A stretch of DNA of 64,000 bases from the NCBI RefSeq assembly GCF_016102285.1, contig NZ_JACFOY010000001.1, positions 1,302,001-1,366,000 on the forward strand, written 5' to 3'. The notes under the pieces are model-generated. The model had not been told where the DNA came from. It did no database searches and worked only from the letters and a program-made list of their open reading frames with translations. Position numbers and translations under genes: made by a program. Below, in pieces: positions 49,994 to 57,819 of the stretch. How positions within the stretch are numbered: position 1 is the first letter of the stretch; each line of letters opens with the position of its first letter. Origin of the DNA: Bartonella sp. M0177. GTDB taxonomy: Bacteria > Pseudomonadota > Alphaproteobacteria > Rhizobiales > Rhizobiaceae.

Positions 49994-52039
49994 TTATCTG
50001 ACTTTAATAGGTTCAGTAGGAAACGGTTCGTAAGGCGTTTCATGTACAGTGGGTTTATCGCTTTTCAATGACTTTAAGGCCGATCTGATCGTGAATAATG
50101 TTAACGTAACAACGACAACCATAAATAATGCCGTCAAGATACCATTAATATAATTACCGACTGCCAATTGTTTGCTAGTCGCTTTTCCGGCCGCAACAAA
50201 AAAGCTGAGCTTGGCATCAAACACTTTCTGCCAACCGGCTGTCATCGTACAAATGAACAACCAAGCCGCCGGAACAATCGCCACCCAGGCATAACGTTGC
50301 TGTTTCATTTTAAACAACACAACAGCACATAGCAGGAGCGCGACAGCTGCAAGCATTTGATTTGCGATACCGAATAACGGCCAAAGCGAATATATGCCAC
50401 CTTTGGGGTCAACCGCTCCTTGGTAAACGAAATATCCCCACATCAGCACAACCAGTGCGGTAGCAACCAAATTGGCGAAAAGATTATCAGTTTTTCGCAT
50501 ATGCGGAAACACAATACCGAGGAGATCCTGAAGCATAAAACGGGCCGAACGTGTACCGGCATCAACCGCCGTCAAGATAAACAATGCTTCAAACAAAATC
50601 GCAAAATGATACCAGAAGGACATGCCCATCCAGCCGCCTAAGGCATTATGCAAAATATGAGCCATCCCCACGGCAAGGGTAGGTGCACCGCCTGTTTTGG
50701 CAATGATGGATTTTTCGCCCACTTCGTTTGCGATATTTGTCAACATTTCCGGTGTCACCTGAAATCCCCATCCGGAAACAACCGTTGCAGCCGATTGCAC
50801 AAGATCGCCGGTTCCGGACGGAAGAAGCACACTCAATGGTGCGTTCATTGAAAAATAGACACCGGGATTGATGACGCTCGCTGCAATCAAAGCCATGATG
50901 GCAACAAAAGATTCCATCAACATGCCACCGTAACCAATGAAACAGGCTTGGTCTTCATTAGCCAACATTTTCGGTGTTGTTCCCGATGAAATGAGAGCAT
51001 GGAAACCCGAGACGGCCCCACAGGCAATTGTAATGAAAAGAAATGGAAAAAGGTTACCGCCCCAAACCGGTCCGGAACCGTCTACATATTTGGTTAAAGC
51101 CGGCATTTCAAGCATTGGTCGGACAACAACAATGCCGATTGCAAGAGCAACAATCGTCCCGATTTTCAGGAAGGTAGACAGATAATCGCGCGGTGCAAGC
51201 AATAACCACACAGGTAAAACTGCTGCAATAAATCCGTAAACGATGATCATCAACGTCAATGTTGTTGCTTCATAATTGAACCAAGATGCATAAGAACTGT
51301 CTTTTATCCAGCCGCCTGAAACAATGCCGAAGAGAAGCAGGACAAGACCGATAACGGAAACTTCACCTATTCTGCCAGGCCGGATAAAGCGCAAGTATAT
51401 TCCCATAAAAAAAGCAAGGGGGATAGTGAAAGCGACTGTATATGTTCCCCATGGACTTCCGGCCAAGGCCTTTACAACCACCATTGCCAACACGCCTAGA
51501 ATGATGATCATAATCATGAAACAGGCAATTAAGGCTATTACGCCGGCAACATCCCCCATTTCTTCACGAACCAGCTCGCCGAGGGAACGTCCATCGCGCC
51601 GTGTCGAAATAAACAAGACCATAAAATCCTGAACGGCTCCCGCCAGAACACATCCGGCTAGAATCCACAAGAGCCCCGGAAGATAGCCCATTTGCGCAGC
51701 AAGTACCGGCCCCACAAGAGGCCCCGCTCCCGCTATTGCAGCAAAATGATGACCAAAAAGAATTTTCTCGTCTGTGGGAACGTAATCAAGCCCGTCATTA
51801 CGCCGATAGGCTGGTGTCATACGTGTGCTGTCCGCTTTTAAAACAACACTGGATATAAAAATCCCGTAAATCCGGTAGGCAACCAGATAGACACAAACTG
51901 CGGCCACAACGATCCACATGGCGTTGATTGCTTCGCCCCGTTGAAGCGCGATATAGCCTAATGAAAAGGCTCCCAATACCGCCAAGATAATCAAAATTAT
52001 GATTTGAGTTGTGGTTAAGGGTTTTCTTATGGTCGCCAT
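49994..52039 (-). CDS. cstA: Carbon starvation protein CstA / pyruvate-type transporter
   Basis: 681 residues with about 16-18 membrane segments. CstA signatures are FGHHFAAIAGAGPLVGPVLAAQMGYLPG, then FHALISSGTTPKMLANE and FEALFILTAVDAGTRSARFMLQDLLG. Family members (CstA, BtsT/YjiY) take up pyruvate or peptides when preferred carbon is short. The start at 52039 has a GGAGGAGGGG site directly upstream and gives the normal family length; the frame is open 26 codons further. It is followed by ybdD, as in enterobacteria. Confidence 0.93.
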   Translation of the reverse strand: MATIRKPLTTTQIIILIILAVLGAFSLGYIALQRGEAINAMWIVVAAVCVYLVAYRIYGIFISSVVLKADSTRMTPAYRRNDGLDYVPTDEKILFGHHFAAIAGAGPLVGPVLAAQMGYLPGLLWILAGCVLAGAVQDFMVLFISTRRDGRSLGELVREEMGDVAGVIALIACFMIMIIILGVLAMVVVKALAGSPWGTYTVAFTIPLAFFMGIYLRFIRPGRIGEVSVIGLVLLLFGIVSGGWIKDSSYASWFNYEATTLTLMIIVYGFIAAVLPVWLLLAPRDYLSTFLKIGTIVALAIGIVVVRPMLEMPALTKYVDGSGPVWGGNLFPFLFITIACGAVSGFHALISSGTTPKMLANEDQACFIGYGGMLMESFVAIMALIAASVINPGVYFSMNAPLSVLLPSGTGDLVQSAATVVSGWGFQVTPEMLTNIANEVGEKSIIAKTGGAPTLAVGMAHILHNALGGWMGMSFWYHFAILFEALFILTAVDAGTRSARFMLQDLLGIVFPHMRKTDNLFANLVATALVVLMWGYFVYQGAVDPKGGIYSLWPLFGIANQMLAAVALLLCAVVLFKMKQQRYAWVAIVPAAWLFICTMTAGWQKVFDAKLSFFVAAGKATSKQLAVGNYINGILTALFMVVVVTLTLFTIRSALKSLKSDKPTVHETPYEPFPTEPIKVR

Positions 52040-53021
52040 ATGCCCCTCCTCCTGAAAATCCTCACAATGAAAAATACTTGCTTTGTTGCCCCCAAACCAA
52101 CAAAAGCCCTCCTTCAAATTTCTATTATTATTTATAAAGTTTTGTCTACAGCATTAATCAACACAATAAAATTACCTGTGAATATCCGCCGTGCCAGTAT
52201 TTTGCCCGCGCATTTGGATAAAAGTACTTGTGTCTTATAAACTGACAAACGAAAAACAACACCGCTAGCACCTGAAAAGAATAGCATTTTCCAGTTCAAG
52301 AAAGCTTTTCATCCCGCCAGATTTACGACCGCAAATTCAGATTTTTCCAATTCACGAAAATGAAATCTTGGTTTCAAACCTTATTTGGCGAATTGAGTGT
52401 GCACTGAAAATGCGGACTAAGTAAAAAGCCATAAAACTCCGATTTTATCGATAATGTCTTTTCAATCTTGTTTAGCCAAAGTCTTTTTTGTAAAAAATTC
52501 GAACAAAAATTGATTAATATGGATTTGCGCCTGACCAAGACGAATTTAACCCCAATCGAAGCTATTTTGTCGGTTTTTTGGGAATATTATGGTTGGAAAT
52601 CCTGCAATTGAAATTGATTGCCAAGAAAAACAGGTCGTTTTTTATTGTGACATCAGCGCTGATAGCAAAAAACGAACGAGTGTTCACCAGAAGAGGTCAT
52701 AATTTTTCCTGCGTTAACAGTTTAGCCACATTAAAGCAGCTTGATAAAAACGGTAAGTTAGCGCACATCATTGTCCGGCAAAATTCACAGCGTTTATATA
52801 GAGCTGGAAGTGAGATTGATGAAGCTTTCTGATGTCCCTTCAAGATCATTCAACACTCCATCTTTCTGTAATTATTTAACTACCGGAAAGAGCTGATAAA
52901 CGTTTGATCTGCCGATTGCCCCCCTTTGGACAATACGACATAAAATTTAGGGAACAAACGACGAGAGAAAAACATACGAATGAGTTTCCCAATTCGTCAA
53001 AAATATTAGCCTCAAATTAAT
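52040..53021. other. Intergenic stretch, mostly empty
   Basis: Nearly 1 kb, AT-rich. It holds the promoter of cstA and one doubtful small frame (52578-52832, listed separately). Nothing else was recognised. Confidence 0.4.
52578..52832 (+). CDS. Doubtful small ORF of unknown function
   Basis: 84 codons with a protein-like composition (RRGHNFSCVNSLATLKQLDK, then LAHIIVRQNSQRLYRAGSEI), but no recognised family. A GGGAATATT before the ATG is a weak ribosome-binding site at best. An upstream frame also reads plausibly (LTPIEAILSVFWEYYGW) and joins this one only through a frameshift. The whole may therefore be a decayed gene rather than a small intact one. Confidence 0.25.
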   Translation: MGILWLEILQLKLIAKKNRSFFIVTSALIAKNERVFTRRGHNFSCVNSLATLKQLDKNGKLAHIIVRQNSQRLYRAGSEIDEAF

Positions 53022-53043
53022 CGGGCCTGAATAATCAGGCCCG
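53022..53043 (-). terminator. Terminator-like hairpin after the alcohol dehydrogenase gene
   Basis: CGGGCCTGA-ATAA-TCAGGCCCG is a perfect 9-bp GC-rich stem with a 4-base loop. It sits about 24 bp after the adh stop. On the minus strand the tail is only ATTAATTTG, so the T-run is imperfect; on the plus strand AAAAA follows. Confidence 0.7.
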
Positions 53044-53066
53044 AAAAACGTTTGCTTAGCATATTT

Positions 53067-54101
53067 TTATTTAGTCATATCAAGGACAACGCGGCCTTCA
53101 ATCTTGCCTGCTATCATATTATCAAAAATATGATTGATGTCGGACAGCTTATCGGTGGAAATATGTGATTTGACCTTTCCGGCGGCGGCAAAATCCAACG
53201 CCTCCTGAAGATCCAACCTTGTACCAACAATGGAGCCACGCAATGTTATTCCATTCAACACCATATTAAAGATTGATACCGGAAAACTGCCAGCCGGTAA
53301 CCCATTCATGGACAAAGTGCCGCCACGACGAACCATACCGAGCGCTTGTTCAAACGCTTTTGGAGACGCAGCTGTAACAAGCATGCCATGCACACCACCA
53401 TCAGTAAGCTTACGCAATTCGGCAGTAGCATCATTGTATTTTGTTACATTGATTCCGACATCTGCCCCTAATTGTTTTGCCAGCTCGATTTTGTCATCGG
53501 CAACGTCGATTGCCGCAACATTGTAGCCCATTGCTTTAGCATATTGTACGGCGAGGTGACCAAGGCCACCAATACCGGAAATACCAACCCAGTTGCCCGG
53601 TTTTGCGTCTGTTACTTTCAAACCTTTATAAACCGTAACACCGGCACACAGAATGGGTGCTATCTCGTTAAAACCGATATTTTTTGGTAAATGTCCAACA
53701 TAATTCGGATCAGCCACAACATAATCGGCAAATGCACCATTAACGGAATATCCAGTGTTCAACTGATTTTCACAAAGCGTTTCCCATCCGGCCAGACAAT
53801 GCGAGCAGCACCCACAAGCCGTATATAGCCACGGAACCCCCACCCGATCGCCTTCTTTCACATGTTTTACACCACGTCCCACAGCAGAGACATAGCCCAC
53901 ACCTTCATGTCCGGGAATAAAGGGCGGGTTCGGTTTCACCGGCCAATCGCCATGTGCAGCATGTAAATCTGTATGACAAACACCACAGGCTTGCACACTT
54001 ACCTGAATCATTCCTTCTCCCGGTTCGGGAATAGGTACTTCATCAATGGTAAGCGGCTTTCCAAATTCACGCACTACTGCGGCTTGCATCGTCTTTGCCA
54101 T
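53067..54101 (-). CDS. adhP: Zinc-dependent alcohol dehydrogenase (AdhP type)
   Basis: 344 residues of the medium-chain dehydrogenase family. The catalytic zinc site is in [16 protein letters not shown] with GHEGVG. The structural zinc cysteines are [15 protein letters not shown], and the NAD-binding loop is [17 protein letters not shown]. It interconverts ethanol-like alcohols and aldehydes with NAD. The start at 54101 follows AAGGAG with a 6-base spacer. It is a single gene ending in a strong hairpin. Substrate range cannot be told. Confidence 0.92.
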   Translation of the reverse strand: MAKTMQAAVVREFGKPLTIDEVPIPEPGEGMIQVSVQACGVCHTDLHAAHGDWPVKPNPPFIPGHEGVGYVSAVGRGVKHVKEGDRVGVPWLYTACGCCSHCLAGWETLCENQLNTGYSVNGAFADYVVADPNYVGHLPKNIGFNEIAPILCAGVTVYKGLKVTDAKPGNWVGISGIGGLGHLAVQYAKAMGYNVAAIDVADDKIELAKQLGADVGINVTKYNDATAELRKLTDGGVHGMLVTAASPKAFEQALGMVRRGGTLSMNGLPAGSFPVSIFNMVLNGITLRGSIVGTRLDLQEALDFAAAGKVKSHISTDKLSDINHIFDNMIAGKIEGRVVLDMTK

Positions 54102-55290
54102 GATGGTCTCCTTCATTGGCTAGGAATATATGAGTTTTCCGGATTATTCCGGAAATTCACATATTCTGTATTTGTATTTGACGAATTCTAAATTGGTGCG
54201 GTAACCGCACGCCTTTTGAAATATGGAAAATTTTTCTTTTTCAACAAGCTCGTTTTTGATTTTTTCTCGCTTCTCGAAGTCAATATTTACTATTTCTATA
54301 ACACTCAAGAATGTTCAAAAAAATACGATCCTTATTTATCCACTCTACTGTTTCATATTAACACATATAAATATAGTTGTGTAAGTCCATTTTTCACGCG
54401 CTACGAAAAACTAACAAGCTAATTTTACGAAATGTTGTCAGAATTTTTATGTTCATGAATTGATATATGTTTGTAAAAACAGATAAAGTTTATGTCCCTC
54501 GAATTAAACATACGGAAAATTTTAAGACATATTTTTTATCACGACTATGCATAGTTGCTCAGTCGTTTTATTATTTGTGTCGATAACGGAAAACGTTATT
54601 CCGTTTTAATATAAATAAAAATACGATATTACAACGATTTATAGGAACTTTATTATATCTTTATCTTAAATAAATGGAGAATAACTGTTAAAATAATTAA
54701 ATTATTATATCCTTATCTATTTTCGCCATATTGGAAATTTTTGTAAAATACAGTTTTTTTGCCAATAAAAACGAGAACGGGAATATCCAACAAAATCATT
54801 GCCATAATTCCATCCATTTCCGGAACAGCTCCGCTTTCCGGTTTGCGATAACCACAGATCAACCAATCAATAGTTACATCTCTTACATGTACGATCACCT
54901 AAGTCTGATGAGGAATGGAAAGTTCGTCCACATAATACCGAGTGTCAGATGCCGATTTGTCTTTCCGGACAATAGGCTTCTGACGCACTAAAAACCGATG
55001 TTACTATTTGCCCGCGAGAAATCAGTTATCCGGTATTGCCTTGATCATAAATTTAAAAAATCGGCAGATTTTTCGACAGCCAGAACACCCCTTCGAATTT
55101 TCATTGTGAAATGGTGACGGCAAATATCGTGAAATAGCAGCGGAAACATCACTTGAATTTAAACAGACTCGCGTCTTTTCCAATTGGCCGTTTTTAAAAC
55201 CTTCATCAATCAGTCATATTATTTATTCGGCTAGTTTTTCAGCAGAGACTGTTTCAAAATAGGAACAGAAAATGGCCTAATTATCATGAT
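54102..55290. other. AT-rich intergenic stretch with inverted repeats
   Basis: About 1.2 kb, very AT-rich, with no gene that can be supported (overlapping frames on both strands at 54713-54991 look accidental). It holds the palindrome GTGCGGTAACCGCAC near 54195 and a longer inverted repeat, AACGGAA-N7-TTCCGTT at 54585-54605. Either could be an operator, but neither was matched to a known regulator. Confidence 0.4.
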
Positions 55291-55304
55291 TTGATAAATA
55301 TCAA
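55291..55304 (+). promoter_or_regulatory. FNR/FnrL/FixK-type anaerobox upstream of the tor operon
   Basis: TTGATAAATATCAA is a perfect match to TTGAT-N4-ATCAA, the site bound by FNR-family activators. It lies about 230 bp before the cytochrome gene. The distance leaves room for a long leader that includes a hairpin (CGAAATA-GTGA-TATTTCG, 55375-55392) and a small ORF. It implies induction when oxygen is low, which fits TMAO/DMSO respiration. Confidence 0.75.
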
Positions 55305-55472
55305 CCTTCAACTTGCTGTTTTTCCAGTACATTTTTCTTTTTTTTCGGTTTTTCCAAAAATGCTTTTTCTGTCACGAAATAGTGATATTTCGCAACTATG
55401 AATAATTTGTCACGTTTAATTTTAACTTCAACCCGAAGGCATTCCTGTTGCGGAGGTAGAAACAGGAGAAAA

Positions 55473-55526
55473 ATGTCGACAAAGAAAATTGGAATAAAAT
55501 TGCATAGAAGGATGCCAAAAATATGA
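55473..55526 (+). CDS. 17-codon leader ORF overlapping the cytochrome start
   Basis: MSTKKIGIKLHRRMPKI, a basic peptide. AGGAG at 55464-55468 gives it a good ribosome-binding site at a 4-base spacing. Its TGA stop (55524-55526) overlaps the ATG of the cytochrome gene (ATGA), an arrangement typical of translational coupling. The cytochrome itself has only a modest AAGGA ten bases upstream. A function in coupling is an inference; the ORF could also be fortuitous. Confidence 0.4.
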   Translation: MSTKKIGIKLHRRMPKI

Positions 55527-57145
55527 AACGGCTAACCCGATGGTTTTTGGTCCTTGTTGTTATAGGGATCGTAGGTTTTTTTGTTCTTACCTCCCCGATC
55601 ACTTGGTCACTTACTCATCCCACTCGAGACGTTGCTGACAATACCGCACCTGATCTGGAAAATGGTCGCGTTGTATTTGTAGCCAGTGATTGCTCGACTT
55701 GTCATGCTTCGCCCAATCAGGACAACCCGTTAAAGCTGGGTGGCGGGCGTGCATTGGACACAGAATTCGGGCGTTTTTATATGCCTAATATTTCGTCGGA
55801 TAAAAAGGACGGCATTGGTAATTGGACACTTGCCGAGTTCACTAAAGCAGTGCGCGAAGGTGTAGGACCGAATGGTATCATGCCCGATGGACAAAACCTT
55901 TATCCGGCCTTCCCTTACACATCATATCAGCGTTTGACAGCAAATGATGTTCGCGATCTTTTTGCCTACATCAAATCGCTCGAACCGGTACCTGGTGCTG
56001 CACCTGATCATGATTTGAAATTCCCGTTCAATATGCGTCGCGGCGTTGGTGTTTGGCGTTTGGCATTTCTTGATGGTAAAGCATTGTCACCTATGGCCAT
56101 CACACCGACGACAGATACAAAAGACACCAAAGATGAGGAAGCGCTTCTGGAACGTGGACGTTATCTCGTTGAAGGAGCCGGTCACTGTGCCGAATGTCAC
56201 TCCACACGTAATTTTATGGGCGTAATAAAGAGCAATCTGCGTTACGGCGGCGGTGCTACTCCTGATGGCAAAGGGCATTTCCCGAATATCAGTCAGGACG
56301 ACACCGGCATCAAATTCTGGGCTGAAAATTCTATCTTCAATTATTTGAAGACCGGCAAAAGCCCGATTAACAAGGTCGCTGGCGGCGATATGGCTGAAGT
56401 CATCAAAAATACGAAGCAACTTCCTGATGAAGACCTTCGTGCAATGGCTGCCTATATCAAAACCTTGCCAGGCGTTGATCTGCCCGCTCCCGGACAGCCC
56501 GAGTCAAACCATACTTCGAAGCTTGTTATGTTGCCCACAACAAACAAACTCGATGTTACTTTGCCAACGTCATCGGATAGCGCGGTTAAAGGTGCAGATA
56601 CACTTTATGCTGTCTATACAAAACCGTTTTACGTCGATGAAAATGGTTCAGGTGATGAGGATGGTAAGTTATTGGCAGCAGCCAAGCTCGCGGTTCTTGA
56701 TCACAAAGGCGACAAGTTGAAAGTTCGTCTTGACGGTTGGCAAATGGATGGTGCTCCCTCGGTCGTCTATGCGCTGAAAGGTCAACGCATTATGTATGCC
56801 GTGTTGGGCGACAAGGCCATGGCCTCCTATAAACTTGGCAAAGCAGTTGTTGATGAAGAAACCAAACAAACCTGGTATCCAGTAAGTCTCGAATTGTGGA
56901 CAAGCGATAAGGATGTCAACGTTTCGATTGGCGACATGTGGTCGTACACATCCGATCTCTTCAGTGCAACCTGTAGCGTTTGCCATTCACTCCCTGAATC
57001 CGGTCATTTGCTGGCCAATCAGTGGATCGGTAACTTGAATGCCATGAAGCGTTACACGTCTTTGACACCTGACCAATATCGTTTGCTCTTGAGCTATCTC
57101 CAGAACCATTCGAAAGATGTCAATGACGGTCAAGAGGTACACTAA
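55523..57145 (+). CDS. Membrane-anchored triheme cytochrome c with a TorC-like C-terminal domain
   Basis: 540 residues. One N-terminal membrane anchor (about 6-24) is followed by three CXXCH haem sites at 57-61, 222-226 and 484-488. The first two domains (about 45-155 and 205-320) look like class-I cytochrome c domains of dehydrogenase cytochrome subunits (NGRVVFVASDCSTCHASP; GRYLVEGAGHCAECHSTRN). Residues about 355-540 resemble the C-terminal monohaem domain of TorC (LFSATCSVCHSLPESGHLLANQW, then NAMKRYTSLTPDQYRLLLSYLQNHSKD). The pentaheme NapC/NirT part of classical TorC is missing. It overlaps torD by one base and is the likely electron donor to TorA. Confidence 0.85.
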   Translation: MKRLTRWFLVLVVIGIVGFFVLTSPITWSLTHPTRDVADNTAPDLENGRVVFVASDCSTCHASPNQDNPLKLGGGRALDTEFGRFYMPNISSDKKDGIGNWTLAEFTKAVREGVGPNGIMPDGQNLYPAFPYTSYQRLTANDVRDLFAYIKSLEPVPGAAPDHDLKFPFNMRRGVGVWRLAFLDGKALSPMAITPTTDTKDTKDEEALLERGRYLVEGAGHCAECHSTRNFMGVIKSNLRYGGGATPDGKGHFPNISQDDTGIKFWAENSIFNYLKTGKSPINKVAGGDMAEVIKNTKQLPDEDLRAMAAYIKTLPGVDLPAPGQPESNHTSKLVMLPTTNKLDVTLPTSSDSAVKGADTLYAVYTKPFYVDENGSGDEDGKLLAAAKLAVLDHKGDKLKVRLDGWQMDGAPSVVYALKGQRIMYAVLGDKAMASYKLGKAVVDEETKQTWYPVSLELWTSDKDVNVSIGDMWSYTSDLFSATCSVCHSLPESGHLLANQWIGNLNAMKRYTSLTPDQYRLLLSYLQNHSKDVNDGQEVH

Positions 57146-57810
57146 TGACTGTTGTTCAATCAGAAGCGTCATATAGCGGAAACAGCCAACTAACTTCTCG
57201 GGAAGATCAGGCTCAAGCGACAATAATCGATTGGTTCGCCCGTTTATTCATCGCCCCGCCGAAGATCGACTTGCTTGAGGAATGTCGTTCGCTTCCCGTT
57301 ATGACTTTTCTGGAAGAATTCGGTGAAGAGCTCGAAGCTACGGAGTTAACCACAATGATTGCGGATTATTTCCGCAATCATTCTCCGGAAGAGCTCAATC
57401 ATTTGATTTCGCAGCAATATATAAGTTTGTTTGACGGAGCTTTTGGACCACTCTCTGTTCCACCCTATGAAAGTTACTATCGGGACGAAAACGGAAGATT
57501 GTTCCAGGCCCCATATGTTGAAATGCTGGATGTATTGACGAGACTAGATGTTTCGGTTGGTCCATCTTGCAAAGAACCGGCCGACCATATTGCTTTGGAA
57601 TTGGCCGCTTTGGCGGAAGCTTTCCGTCAGCATGATCAGGATGCCATTCTTAACATGACATCCCGTCTGGCTTTATGGCTTCCTGAAATGCACGCAGCAT
57701 TGGGTAAAGTGGCTAGTCATAGCCTTTATGCCCATTTGGTCGAGTTGCTTATTATTTATCTTTCGTCTTTCAGTCGCCTCTTTGGCAACCAAGACAACAT
57801 TAAACACTAG
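57145..57810 (+). CDS. torD: TorD-family chaperone for TMAO/DMSO reductase
   Basis: 221 residues, all helical. The family motif VPPYESYYRDENGRLFQAPYVEM is at about residues 110-132, and DHIALELAALAEAF follows in the second half. TorD-type chaperones bind the Tat signal and the apoenzyme so the molybdenum cofactor is inserted before export. The start codon overlaps the stop of the cytochrome gene (TAATG), and torA begins nine bases downstream, giving one tight operon. Confidence 0.9.
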   Translation: MTVVQSEASYSGNSQLTSREDQAQATIIDWFARLFIAPPKIDLLEECRSLPVMTFLEEFGEELEATELTTMIADYFRNHSPEELNHLISQQYISLFDGAFGPLSVPPYESYYRDENGRLFQAPYVEMLDVLTRLDVSVGPSCKEPADHIALELAALAEAFRQHDQDAILNMTSRLALWLPEMHAALGKVASHSLYAHLVELLIIYLSSFSRLFGNQDNIKH

Positions 57811-57819
57811 GAGAATGCT

